Source of the DNA: Bradysia coprophila
Lineage: Eukaryota > Arthropoda > Insecta > Diptera > Sciaridae
Length of the DNA: 64,000 nt
NCBI RefSeq assembly: GCF_014529535.1
Contig: NW_023503584.1
Coordinates: forward strand, 1,030,190-1,094,189
Direction: 5' to 3'
The position numbers were made by a program, and so were the translations under genes. Below the pieces are notes generated by a model. That model saw only the letters and a program-made list of their open reading frames with translations, did not search any database and had not been told where the DNA came from. Shown piece by piece: positions 23,771-35,200 of this stretch (its first letter is position 1; each line of letters begins with the position of its first letter).

Positions 23771-24100
23771 TCATAACTTGAATATATTCTCCATCAACAC
23801 CCACTTCTCTCCCGGCTTAGCGAAAGGAAACGGTTTCTGGAATCTCCACATCAGTTGTTCCCATTCCTCCACCTTCTGATTGGTTGAATCCATTTCCGCT
23901 TTTCTCTCAAATGAAAAACCGTCCGTAGTTTCCATGATCATAAACAGTCTGTCGGCAACGCGATATATTTCCATATCCTGAATGCCTGAGTCGATAATAC
24001 TTTTCCTGATTTCTGGCCAGATGTTTTTGTGATAATTTTCGTATTCCTCGATCAATTTTGGATCGTTTTTAAGATCGAGCGCGAGACAAAATCTTTTCAT
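23771..24100 (-). CDS. L-rhamnose mutarotase (RhaM family), single exon
   Basis: Interconverts the alpha and beta anomers of L-rhamnose; dimeric ferredoxin-like fold in bacteria (E. coli RhaM has 104 residues). The complete 109-residue open frame fits the whole family: N-terminal CLALDLKNDPKLIEEYENYH, the NIWPEI segment with His24 just before it (family catalytic His), EIYRVADRLFMIMET with Tyr46, a Trp-rich WEQLMW block (Trp80, Trp85), and a C-terminal GEKWVLMENIFKL strand. Start chosen at the only suitable ATG. There is no intron, unlike every neighbour apart from the LRR gene. Homologues occur patchily in animals, so the metabolic role in an insect is unclear. It ends just before a polyadenylation signal. 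Confidence 0.88.
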   Translation of the reverse strand: MKRFCLALDLKNDPKLIEEYENYHKNIWPEIRKSIIDSGIQDMEIYRVADRLFMIMETTDGFSFERKAEMDSTNQKVEEWEQLMWRFQKPFPFAKPGEKWVLMENIFKL

Positions 24101-24544
24101 TTTTCTTTTAATCGGTTCCTAACTGGGGACACTGACACAAATTGCAATTAATGTTAAACTTGAAACCAGTCTGATGCCTTTATGTTAAAAATGAAAATGT
24201 TTTATTGTTGCAAGTGACAACAGGCACTCTACTGATATCGGTTATCTTATATGTATTTGACAGTGTTGTTATTATGACAAGTATGCAGTGCAGATCAATG
24301 AAAAATAGGGGGCGCATCTGTTATGAATACTGTGGACTTCTGTTTATCTCGTTTTTTTATCTCAGTACAAGATAAAGATAAAAAGAGCCTGCGAAAGATT
24401 AAGCTGAAAGCAAACATTTTCGTTGTGTTTGTTATCTACAAGCGTATCGAAACAACATTCAATCTTCTACTTCATCAGTTTTACTGCACGCGTTGCTATA
24501 CATTAGATTAGAAATCACCACTGACGTGACAATCGCATTAGTTG

Positions 24545-24900
24545 TTATAGACTGTTATGATGCAAGGGAAGGAAATATAATTCAGACCAGTTTTTCAACT
24601 TGCCTTGGGGCATATGTCAATATGAAAATATACAATAGAGTGTTATGATCGGAGCGAGACGACCGAATACCAATTAATTATAACTTGCCTTGGGGTACTT
24701 GTCAAAAGATTTTACTTCTCTTCCAACATCTTACGATGCTAGAGAGGGGACTGAAGACCAATTAATTATAACTTCTTGCCTCGGGGTAATTGTCAAAATA
24801 TTTCTTTCATCATAACACTCTATGACAAGTACCCCAAGACAAGTTATAATTAACTGGTCTTCCTCTTCGGAACTTTCGCTCTGATCATAACAGTCTATTG
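24545..24900. mobile_element. Nested or tandem AGAGTGTTATGATC elements
   Basis: Three forward occurrences of a segment related to AACTTGCCTTGGGGTACTTG and one inverted occurrence (CAAGTACCCCAAGACAAGTT) lie between TAGACTGTTATGATGC and GATCATAACAGTCTAT. The arrangement suggests one element inserted within another copy of its own family, or an internal duplication. Confidence 0.6.
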
Positions 24901-25192
24901 TGTGCAAACTCCTAGCAACAAAGCACCTAGCAGGGTAATAGAGGTTTTACCATTTCAAATGTGTAAATTTATGTGTTTTGCAAGGGTTTCTCCAAGTGGG
25001 TTAAGTTATCGACCACAAACCAACTATTTAATTAAAAGTAACACATTTTTGCTTGCTTTAATGGTTATACTTTTACCCAAAAAGGGTTTGGTTCAGAGAA
25101 ATCATCAAAAAACGAATATTTTTGCGCACAAATGTAGGCTAGAAAATTGACAAGGGTTGAGCGCTCTTAATGATTTGACTTTTTCAACAAAA

Positions 25193-26609
25193 AACGAGCC
25201 ATCAGAACAGTCGGAGCGTTTGCTGCGACTGAGCCCCGTACAAACCCGTATATCTATTGCGTACGTGACCCTAGTGCGTCTGTCACCCTACTTTGACCGT
25301 AAGCCTATTGCGCCGGTTAATGTAGTTAAAGTAAAATTATTATGTAATATATACATCTTACAAATTGCGCATAGCGCAATTACGAAGCCCCGTACGACGT
25401 TCCTTTCAAATGAAACAAAAATTTCAAATCGCCCTAAAATTTTATTTTTTTGAAGGGCCTAGTATCGGCTTCAGTCCGAGGACCCCAATTTAAAAATTTT
25501 TTCAACTACATTCTATTCGGCCTTTGATTACCTCCCAAATGAAACAAAAATTATGAAAAACGGATGAAATTTGCTCGAGTTATATGTAAAATACACATAG
25601 GGCCCTAGAAGTGGCCTTAGTCCAAGGACCCAAATTTAATTTTTTTTCAACAACATTCTATTCGGCCTTTGATTACCTTCCAAATGAAACAAAAAATACG
25701 AAAAAAGGATGAAATTTGCTCGAGTTATATGTAAAATACACATAGGGCCCTAGTATCGGCCTCAGTCCGAGGACCCAAATTTAATTTTTTTTTCAACTAC
25801 ATTCTATTCGGCCTTTGATTACCTCCCAAATGAAACAAAAATTACGAAAAACGGATGAAATTTGCTCGAGTTATATGTAAAATACACATAGGGCCCTAGT
25901 AGCGGCCTTAGTCCAAGGACCCAAATTTAATTTTTTTTTCAACAACATTCTATTCGGTGTTCGATTATCTTTCAAATGAAACAAAAATTACGAAAAACGG
26001 ATGAAATTTACTCGAGTTATCTGTGAAATACACATAGGGCCCTAGTAGCGGCCTTAGGCCAAGGACCCAAATTTAATTTTGCAACAACATTCTATTCGGC
26101 ATTCGATTACCTTCCAAATCAAACAAAAATTACGAAAAACGAATGAAATACACATAGGGCCCTAGTAGCATTTCACTTCTAAGGCCCTAACTCACGGTCC
26201 ACTCACCCGATTTTAAAAAAACTTTTTTTTCCTGGATTGGTATTGACAATACCTATCATTTGCCGTGTCATTTACATTTCCATCGTTTATTTTGCCATAA
26301 ATATCACCAAAAGACCTTAAATCACTTAGGTGGCCCTAACTCACGAAGGGCCGACCCGAATATGCCCATCTTCGAACTTAGCCTCACTATTTCGACTATC
26401 CTTCAGGGAAAAAAGAATTTTTGAAATCGGATTTGATTTACTCAAGATATCGACGTGACAGACGGACAGACGGACAGACAAAATTTTTATTACAGATTCG
26501 TCATCTATGAATATAGGCAAACACTTTGCCCTTACCGTCTGCTTCGAATTCCATCAATTACACATGGCATCGTAATCCTATAAGCCCCTTTGTACTTCGT
26601 ACGAGGCTA
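25193..26609. mobile_element. TAGCCCCGTACGA family, copy B, with tandem core
   Basis: Reverse orientation to copy A. It begins AACGAGCCATCAGAACAGTC, passes GAGCCCCGTAC, and ends ACTTCGTACGAGGCTA. The core (25459-26165) holds about five head-to-tail units of 144-147 bp, each with ACACATAGGGCCCTAG (junctions near 25459, 25604, 25748, 25895, 26040 and 26160). The distal part carries GACAGACGGACAGACGGACA. Non-coding. Confidence 0.85.
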
Positions 26610-26912
26610 AAAAGTTTTTAGTTCAGAGAAATCATCAAAAAACGAATATTTTTCCTCCCAAATGTAGGCTACCAATTTGCATAAGGTTCATTTCTCTTAA
26701 AGGCGGTAAAAAGAAGACTTTTTACGGGCATCAATCTTTCATTAATTTCGCGATGTCGCTTTCGATATCTAATCAAGAAAATCTATATCAGAAAAAATAT
26801 TTTAAGCTCCACCAATGCCTATCAATTTAGAAGATAAGTTAAACATTTTCAATGTGCCATAGATATATGATTCAGTTAACATAAGGTGTGTGCACAAACA
26901 GGAGTCACAAAA

Positions 26913-27160
26913 TGAGGTTTGCCGAAGTTTCCATCACAAAATTATCTACAGACAATTAATTACCCAAAATTTACAGGCTGGATGCTCAAAATGGAACCTA
27001 TTTTCTCACAACGGTCACAAGTATTTGCTTGTTCTGGCTACCACCTAACAACAATTACAGATGTAACTTATCGGCAAATATTCGTACTGAAAACGATATA
27101 GTGACTGAAGGCATGCATAGAGAGAGCCTCGGTGATCTAGATGTTCAGGCCATTCATTGA
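26913..27160 (+). pseudogene. Displaced N-terminal part of the LRR gene
   Basis: After an acceptor-like AATTTACAG at about 26972-26980, one frame reads LDAQNGTYFLTTV... and continues to YRCNLSANIRTENDIVTEGM and SLGDLDVQAIH before a stop at about 27159. This resembles the Cys-type N-cap (Cys, then about 25 residues to a DV..I segment) seen in the LRR part of the protease fusion at 54.27-54.46 kb (KTNMDVESIHF). The following LRR frame (IEAFNQQIHFLPGSI) is offset from it. A single indel would join the two. Sequencing error and genuine decay cannot be separated here. Confidence 0.45.
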
Positions 27161-28331
27161 GGCATTCAACCAACAAATCCATTTTCTGCCAGGTTCTATA
27201 CTGAGACAATTCCCAAACACAGAGATTTTGTATTTGAGACGGGTCGAATTAACATTTATCTCGGATCAAAGTTTCGGGTCGTGTGAAAGATTGCGCGATC
27301 TTGACTTGAATACCAACAAAATGACATTTATCACTAGCGGTACGTTTCGAAATTGCCGGAATTTGGAATTTTTAAACCTTTCGGGCAACGATATTACTTG
27401 GATTGGACAAAACTCTTTCAGTGGGCTTGAAAATTTGAGATTTCTAGGATTAAGTCAAAATCGTATTACTGAAATACCTGACGTGTGGCCGCCTCGTCTA
27501 AGAACCCTTTCGCTGTCGTTTAATAACATCAGTGGTGAAGTGAATGGAAATGTGTTTACGGGTCTAACTGATTTGTCATCGTTGAGCTTGAGATCTAATA
27601 ACATAAGTGCAATCGATTTCAACGGAACGACACTCGACAATTTGATGACACTCGAACTGACCAACAATTCGTTAAACAAGATTGAGCGACATACGTTCGG
27701 TGCAATGAATGGCCTAAGCGATTTATTATTGGATGAAAATTTAATAACAATAATTGAGGACATGGCGTTTGTCGGACTGCCCAGTCTGCGTGTGTTGCGG
27801 CTGTCAAACAATAAGCTGAGATCATTAAATCCTGCAGTATTTTCCGGAATCGATTCTTTGGTTAATTTGGAAATTTTTAGCCAAGAAATCATCGCCTTTC
27901 AAGCTGACACGTTCATTAATGCACCAAATTTACTATATCTCGGAATAGGAGGTGGATATGTGACCTCTGTTCATCAAGATACGTTCCGGGGTTTGGCCAA
28001 TTTAAATCGGTTGTCTGTAGTGTCCGGCCTAATTGAAACTTTGCCAACCGGCATTTTCCAGTCACTTTCAAACGTTACTGAAATTATTCTTGCGCAAAAC
28101 TCTATTGTGAGATTGGAGTCAGGATCATTTGGAGTGTTACCGTTGTTACAAACATTAAGAGTCGAAAGTAACAGAATAGACGTAATTCAACGGGGATTCT
28201 TTGAAAACTTCCCCAATCTTCGACAATTCAATGCTAGAGGCAATCGATGCGTGAATCAATTGTTTGAAAATATTGAATTCAATACGTCCAACGCTTTTGA
28301 TCAGTGCTATGCAAATTGGGGACATATTTAA
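27141..28331 (+). CDS. Leucine-rich-repeat protein, secreted type; N-terminus in other frames
   Basis: An open frame of 396 codons made of about thirteen 24-residue LRRs with the extracellular consensus (LxxLxLxxNxIxxIxxxxFxxL), for example LRDLDLNTNKMTFITSGTF and LRVLRLSNNKLRSLNPAVF. It closes with a short Cys cap (NRCVNQLF...DQCYANWGHI). It is intronless in this part, and no transmembrane helix follows. The expected Cys-containing N-terminal cap and signal peptide are not in this frame. Related residues (NDIVTEGMHRESLGDLDVQA) are found just upstream in another frame, ending in a stop at about 27159. So the ATG at 27141 is probably not the real start, and the gene may be frameshifted or decaying. 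Ligand unknown. Confidence 0.75.
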   Translation: MFRPFIEAFNQQIHFLPGSILRQFPNTEILYLRRVELTFISDQSFGSCERLRDLDLNTNKMTFITSGTFRNCRNLEFLNLSGNDITWIGQNSFSGLENLRFLGLSQNRITEIPDVWPPRLRTLSLSFNNISGEVNGNVFTGLTDLSSLSLRSNNISAIDFNGTTLDNLMTLELTNNSLNKIERHTFGAMNGLSDLLLDENLITIIEDMAFVGLPSLRVLRLSNNKLRSLNPAVFSGIDSLVNLEIFSQEIIAFQADTFINAPNLLYLGIGGGYVTSVHQDTFRGLANLNRLSVVSGLIETLPTGIFQSLSNVTEIILAQNSIVRLESGSFGVLPLLQTLRVESNRIDVIQRGFFENFPNLRQFNARGNRCVNQLFENIEFNTSNAFDQCYANWGHI

Positions 28332-29127
28332 ATGAGCTTTCGTTGCGTGGAATATACTGATATTAGATAATTGTAAGGATGGATAATTTCAATCCGATTC
28401 TTTGTATTCATTCCACAAGAGAACCCCATTACGAAGCGTGAGTATGTATCGTGATGTCAATCAGTATCATTTATGCGGAATGAGTAGAGCATTCAAAATT
28501 TCCGATTCCTCTCGATTTTTAAATCAGTATCAAATCAACCACATGTTATGTTGGAAATTTAACAAATTAAATTGAAATTTAGTTGTCTAACTCAGTTTTT
28601 TTTTCTATGTCTAGTCTATAAGATCTAATGCTGCACAGCTCAGACCCAGACTTACTTTTTTCGTGGACTCTGAACTGATAAAAAAAGTGAACGCTCTGAG
28701 TGTCACAAAAGAAAGTTTCAAAAAGAAAAGAAAGTTTCAATGAGCTTTTATGACTTAAACTTCACAACCTATGAAATGAAGTATGTTTTCTTGAACTACT
28801 GTAAAATAGTTTGTCCTCTTCATTGTACAAACAGCAATTGTTCAGAGAATCCGTCTCGTGTCGATCCATCCCTTTACGAATTACAGTTCGCTTTTCATTA
28901 CAGTAACATCGCAGATCGTGATGCAAACCTGATCGTTTTTGATTGAAATTATAGTCGTTGTAGTAGTAAGGCTCACTAGTTGAACAAAATACATTTTTTG
29001 GTGCATTTTGGTATAAAGGCGTGAATTTTTTACCATTGATAAACATGCATTTGTGGATTCCAAAACGATTAGGAGACTTTGAAAAAGTGACATCTAGCGC
29101 CATCTACATCCGGTTGACGTTTTAGCT

Positions 29128-29598
29128 GCAGATGTAACTTCGATGAATTTCTGTGTAGCGGCAATCGAATCTACACGGGTGATATTGGGCTCAAACGAAA
29201 GCTAAAGGTCTAAATTTTTTTTTCCAGATTTTTCCGTTTTTCCAGCAATTTTCCGAGTTTTCTTAAAAATGATATTTTAAAACTCAGGTAAAAGTTAAGT
29301 AATTTTTAAAATTTTGATTCAAAAACGTTTTTTTTTCTTCGCTATTATCGTTGCACGTTCAGTTTCCAACGTTTTAACAACTTTTTTGAATCAATTTTAA
29401 AAATTACTTAACTTTCAACTCAACTTTAAAATATCATTTTTAAGAAAATTCGGGAAAACTGCTGGAAAAACGAAAAATTCTGGAAAAAATTTTCCACAAA
29501 AAAAAACTTTGAACCTTTAGCTTTCGTTTGAGCCCAATATCACCTGTGTAGATTCGATTTCCGCTACACAGAAATTCATCGAAGTTACCTCTGCATCT
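29128..29598. mobile_element. Foldback palindrome, about 470 bp
   Basis: Left arm GATGTAACTTCGATGAATTT... with GATATTGGGCTCAAACGAAA. The right arm is the complement: TTTCGTTTGAGCCCAATATC ... AAATTCATCGAAGTTAC. Pairing continues through TTTTTAAAATTGATTC-like segments to a short loop near 29340-29370. Non-coding. Confidence 0.8.
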
Positions 29599-29633
29599 AA
29601 AACTCCAATTGGATCAACCAATGATAAACAAGG

Positions 29634-30747
29634 CATCAGAACAGTCGGAGCGTTTGCTGCGACTTAGCCCCGTACGACCCGTAATCCTATTTCGTCCGTA
29701 ACCATATTACGTCCGTAGCCGTAATACGCCCGCAACCCTAATACGTCTACAACCCTCTAATGCGTCTGTTACCAAAATGCAAGTCAAGTTGGGCATGGTC
29801 AAATTTACTGAAAGTGTTTATTTTTAAAATTGCGCATAGCGCAATTACGAAAGCCCGTACGAAGTACCTTTCAAATAAAACCAACAATTTACGACATTAT
29901 TTTAGAAACCCAAAATTTTTTGCTAACTTTCCATTGGGTATTCAATTACCTCTCAAATGAAACAAAAACTAGCAAAATCGGTTGAGATTTACTCGCTTTA
30001 TGTGCAAAAAACACTTAGGACCGAGTAGCGGCCTTAGTCCAAGGGCCCAAATTTGAAACTTTTTTCGCCACGTTCTTTACGGTATTCAATTACCTTCCAT
30101 AAAAAACTAAATCTGGCAAAATCGGATGAGATTTACTCGATTTATGTGGAAAAAACACTTAGGGCCGAGTAGCGGCCTTAGTCCAAGGGCCCAAATTTGA
30201 AACTTTTTTCGCCACGTTCTTTTCGGTATTCAATTACCTTCCATAAAAAACTAAATCTAGCAAAATCGGATGAGATTTACTCGATTTATGTGCAAAAAAC
30301 ACTTAGGGCCGAGTAACGACCTTTGAGCCCTCCCAACAAGCCCGCGTTGCATCTTACCCAAAAACAATGTTCAGCAACTTTGTTCTACTCGTCAATACCT
30401 TTCATTTGATATATCACAAGCAGCTATTGCGTGCGTATTTCGGTAGATATCGTCGAAAGACTGAGAAACACCTATAGGGCCCTAGCTCTGGAAGGGCCGA
30501 CCCTACCATGTCCATTTTCGAACTTGACCTTACTTTTGTCGATACCAATCGGGGAAAAAAAGAATTTTGAAAAAAGGTTGAGATTTGCTCAAGCTAGAGG
30601 GGTCACGGACGGACGGACATTTTTTTTATTGCGGATTCGTTATCTATGAACATAACCAAATGCTTTGCCCTTACTGTCTGCTTCCAATTCGACGTGTTAC
30701 AAACGGCATATTAATCTTATAAGCCCCCAGTACTTCGTACGGGGCTA
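29634..30747. mobile_element. TAGCCCCGTACGA family, copy C
   Basis: Begins CATCAGAACAGTCGGAGCGT, continues CTTAGCCCCGTACGACC, and ends AGTACTTCGTACGGGGCTA. It contains tandem units of about 141 bp, with GAGTAGCGGCC near 30022 and 30163 and a diverged GAGTAACGACC near 30304. A variant TACG-rich stretch (29680-29760) is not in the other copies. Confidence 0.8.
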
Positions 30748-32211
30748 AAAATTCACGCTTTTATACCAAAATACACCAAAATGTAGCTAGTGAGCCCTAC
30801 TATAGGCATTTTAGAGACGCACACGTTCGACTTTTAAAAATGTCGAAAATCTTCGTGTGAGCGGTGTAGGAGACATTCTAAAACTAACGTTAAGTAGCTA
30901 CAGCTACCATATTATAGTCCAGGTGCTTGTGTCATAAAAAACGGTTCCGCTCTCCGAAAATCTGTGAAAAAAGTCGATTTTCGAAGTAATGAAATTCTTA
31001 CACAGTTGTTTGGCTGAAGGGATAGTGTTAGGGCCTCCAGTTGTTGTGTTGCTTACACAGATTTTGGTTTCCAATCGAATCGGCTAAATGAAAATCTCGA
31101 CCAACGCAAAACAAGCGGATTGATGCAATCACCTGGATAACATAACATAAGTTTTACCTTTCTGATTTGTTTTGTTCCAATCATGCCAAATAAATTTCGA
31201 CCTGTTCCGAGTCTTAGATTTTTCAGGCTAGGTGCATCTGAGAAATCCGAAATAAAGGAAATAGTCGCAATGACCACTCATTTTCACCACAACAACAAAG
31301 TCCGAAAATAAATAACAATTTCTCTTTGACAACAATATTTTCTTTTAATTTTTAATGATAAATTGAATCAAAAAGTCCAATGTGGAAATATATAACAAAA
31401 ATTAGGCTTAACTTAAGCAAAAGATCGTGAACAGAGTTCATTATGAAATAAAATAAAATTCTGAATGAAAAATGAATGAGTTTTCCGTCTCGTCTTGTTT
31501 CATTATACATATTATAAAAATATTATTATCATCAGCAGAGTTCATCTTTAATTCAACGGTATATGCTCGGAAAACTTAGGAAGAGAGAAAACGTTTTATA
31601 GTCTTATGTGTGATATATTGATATTTAGCCAGCCATTGATACATTAAATACAATTGTTTCATTTATTTTTAATTTATAATTATTGGATGTCTTACTGAGA
31701 ACATGGATGGTGGGGGTGGTGGTATATATGGATTAGTAAAATGCCTTTCGCTTAATACACAGCAAAATGTAATGGAACAATTTCATTGTTAATACAGATT
31801 AATACAGACAAAAAAATTTTAGCTGCCCAAAAAGTTGCACATTTTATGGTTTCATATTTACAACAAAATTTTTTTCTCTTAAAAATTAATTTATTTTCTT
31901 CTTTAAATTTATACTTGTCCATTGAAACATGTCTCCATGTTATTCAGAAGTAAAATGTTATTCATAGAGTTAAACAACGACTTCTTCTCTTCCCTCTGTC
32001 TCTCTTACTCCATCATTTTTCTTTATCATCTAAAAAGTTCTCTTTTTTTTTGTGTGTATACATTTATAATGTTTATCTAAAGAATATATTTTTACACTTT
32101 TTTCTCCTTTTGGTAATATTATAATAATCAATCAAATTGGAAAATGTAAATTAGATTTTTGTTTTGTTTATGCAAATAAGAAACAAACACGCACACACTG
32201 AAACGATCCGC

Positions 32212-35200
32212 TTAAATTGGCAGACCAATGTCGCGCAATACCTGATGTAAGCACGGATTTTTGGCGCATTCTCTGGGTCCGAGCAACGGTCCGGGCGATC
32301 CACGTAAAATCATCAATGCGGAACGAGCAGCTGACTGGCATTCCTTGTTGTGGCCACACACAGAGTCGGCGTCATTTAGATATTGGAAATCACAGGACGA
32401 TTGTGACGTTCCCTGGAATCGGAGTGTTCGTGTAAAAATTGACGAATTATTATCGCTACTGGAGCGTTGGTTTCTTAACGACTTAGAAGAGCTATCGAGG
32501 AATAATGTAGCTCTAGCAGAGTTGTGAATCTCTCGGAAAATAGAGATCTTGAAGAGTAAAACTTACGAAGAGGTTGTAAAGAGGTTAAAGCTTTGAAAGA
32601 GCTTAAAGCTCACAGGTAGATGAAAACTCGAACAGACGGTAAAGTTCGCAAATAGATTAACGCGTTTAATGCATTAAATTGGAATGGGCAGAATTCTGAC
32701 ATTATTCTAAACCCTTCCAGCCCTTTCAATAGATTGCGTTAATGAGCTTAAAGCTCTTAAAAAAATGGTAAAACTTTGAATGAGCTTAAAGCTTTCAAAT
32801 TGGTTATAATCCACAAAGAGGTTAAAGCTTTGAAAGAGCTTAAATTCAGATAGAGAATGCAACTCACACGTACAGTAACGTTCACAAATAGTTAAAAGTT
32901 TTCCAAAATATTGTATATCTCACAAGGAACTTAAAGCTTACAAAAATTTTAAAGCTCACAAAGAGGTTAAAGCTCGCAAACTGGTCAAAGCAAAGAGGTT
33001 GAAACCTCTCGGAAGGGTTAGTGATGTGAATGACTTATACAGTTCGCTGTATCCTTGTGCAGCTCTGGATGTTACTAAATCTATAGAGTAACAAGTTGTC
33101 AAAACTCTATAACATCAATAGAATGTGTAGCTTTCGAAAACTTATTTTTTGTGAATCAATGCCACTGAAACCTTGATTGAAAGTTGGGTAGAATAATATC
33201 AGACCCGTTCTCGTAAGGTATGTTCTACCGAATGAAACCTTTTTGAGTATGACGAGTTTTGTAAAAACGACAGCGATCGAATGGTTATCGAATCTATTAC
33301 TTCATTTGTTGCAACATTCATTTTACTATAATAAGCCGACTGAAGGTACAGTCCATTATTTAATTTTGCCTTTGCTGTCATTGACAGTTGATATAGCCAT
33401 AACTACAAAAGATTGCCAAAAATTGACTTACGCATAAATAGCAAATTTGATGTATGCCGCAGACAGGCAATAGCTCTTGCTGCATATCACCACTAAGCAA
33501 ATCAACACCACGGCAACGTTTCTCCATCGATAGAATCAGTGGACATTGGCTCGGCGTAAGACCATTCGTTCTACCACTTGAAAAGCCTTCGTGCGGTTCG
33601 AAATGACCCGCACCCAGTTCCTCTTCGAATTCGCTAATGTCGTTGTAGTCGGGGAATGATTTAGTGGCCAACACACTCTTCTTCTTCTTCTTTTTATCCT
33701 CTTCGGGAACATCCTGAGCGCTGTTCTGGACATCCTGTACCACTTTTTCGTGGGTCGGTTCGATTGCATGACTAAAATTGAGAAAACCTTTTTCCTTCAA
33801 ATTTTCTATTTTCGCTTTAATTTTTGTCGATGACTTACTGATTGTTGTCGAATTGAACCTTTTCCTTCTTGATTGCCACCCGTTTCTCTTTCTCCGCTTC
33901 AGTCTTTCGTTTTTCTTCGTCGATTTCATTTTGTCCTAAGTGTCGTTCGTTGTCAACCGATTGCTTAAGTTTATCGAGGGCTCGTCTCATCTTTTCCAAG
34001 CTGTAAGCTGTTGCCAGGCGGGATATGACGTGGTCCTTCAGTTTTTGAATTTCGTCGGGATTTGATGTACCTTCATGAGCACCAGTGTATTTCACCGTTT
34101 CGTCGATGATCAAGTCCTCGATATTTTTCAATTTCTGGTTCATGTTCTGAAGCTTCTCTTCGTCTAAACTGCTTGGTTTCGATACCTCATCGTGATGGCG
34201 AAAGTTTTTTATCGGATACTCGTCGTGCTGACTGTGGTGAGGATTACCGTACTTGCTCATAAACCAATCGTCCGATTTCTTTTTGCGATCTAGTCCGAAA
34301 TACTTGTTCCACTGGATCGACTTTTTACCTCTCAAATCAGTCAAATCGCCGGGTATGATTTGGTCTTCTCTCAAAATTTCCAGATTACCTCGCTTCTTCT
34401 TGACCTCAATGGTTGATCGTTTCTTCTTTTTATCATCGTCATCGTCGTCTTCAAAATCGTCCTCCTCGTCTTCCTCGTGATCATGTTCGTGTTCATGGTC
34501 ATGGTCGTGCTGTAAAGAAAATAATTCTTTCTGATAAGAGCTCTGGAAATCAAAGACAGATAGATTAACCTCATGGTCGTGATCACTATCATGGTACTCA
34601 TCGTTGTCGTCATTGGAATGAACATCTTCTGGCTTATCTTTCTGATAATCGTCATAATGTTGCGACTGATCTTGGCGAGCTAAATTTTCATCGTCTCTCG
34701 ATCGATCACTCTTCTTGTCGATTTTATGTGGCTTCGCCGTAGTTGTCGTACTAACCGATTTGGAAACTGCATCACCGCTGGACCGCTTCTTTTTCTCATC
34801 GATTACATCACTTCCGCCAAAAATCGCTTCCAAGTCACGTGCAACTTTTTCATTCGTTCCGGATATCTGTGCATCTTGCTTGGGATACGTTGACGATCGC
34901 TTTGCAACCGGAAACCGTTTCCGTCGTATTGCTGGCAACCACGGCAACACAAGGCGACGTTTTTCCGGCACAGGTCCCCAATACGACTGTGGTCCAATGT
35001 TGTGCTGTTTGTCATCGTCAAACAGTTCCTCTTCGATTTCATTTTCTTGCATTTGGTATTTTTCCCACAAACGGCGAAGATTATCCTTGTACGCCTCTTC
35101 ACGTTCCAAATTGCGCTCGCGGTCAATCTCTTTCAGAAACTGGGCGGCTAGTTCCGGTTGACGGTTGTCGGATTCGCGTTCACGGAATACGCTTTGGTAT

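Larger units (their letters stand above)
24101..26912. other. Intergenic; MITE cluster and TAGCCCC family copy B
   Basis: Upstream of the mutarotase gene and the LRR gene. It contains the AGAGTGTTATGATC cluster (24545-24900) and transposon copy B (25193-26609). Open frames here (24902-25150, 25157-25453) lie in or beside repeats. Confidence 0.5.
28970..30806. mobile_element. Composite of nested elements bounded by an inverted repeat
   Basis: Left arm GGCTCACTAGTTGAACAAAA then TTTTGGTATAAAGGCGTGAA. The right arm, read on the minus strand, is GGGCTCACTAGCTACATTTT then TTTTGGTATAAAAGCGTGAA. Between the arms lie a foldback (29128-29598) and TAGCCCC family copy C. The simplest reading is an older TIR element into which two other elements inserted in turn. 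Confidence 0.65.
28332..32211. other. Intergenic with nested inverted repeats and secretory-gene 3' UTR
   Basis: Holds an outer inverted repeat (28970-29030 with 30748-30806), a near-complete palindrome (29128-29598) and transposon copy C (29634-30747). The part from about 31300 to 32211 is plain AT-rich sequence that probably includes the 3' UTR of the minus-strand secretory precursor. Confidence 0.5.

Noticed and set aside
33835-35161. Several long plus-strand frames opposite the secretory precursor (for example 34715-35161)
   Set aside because: Shadows of the minus-strand exon, whose reading phase fits neighbouring exons and splice sites.
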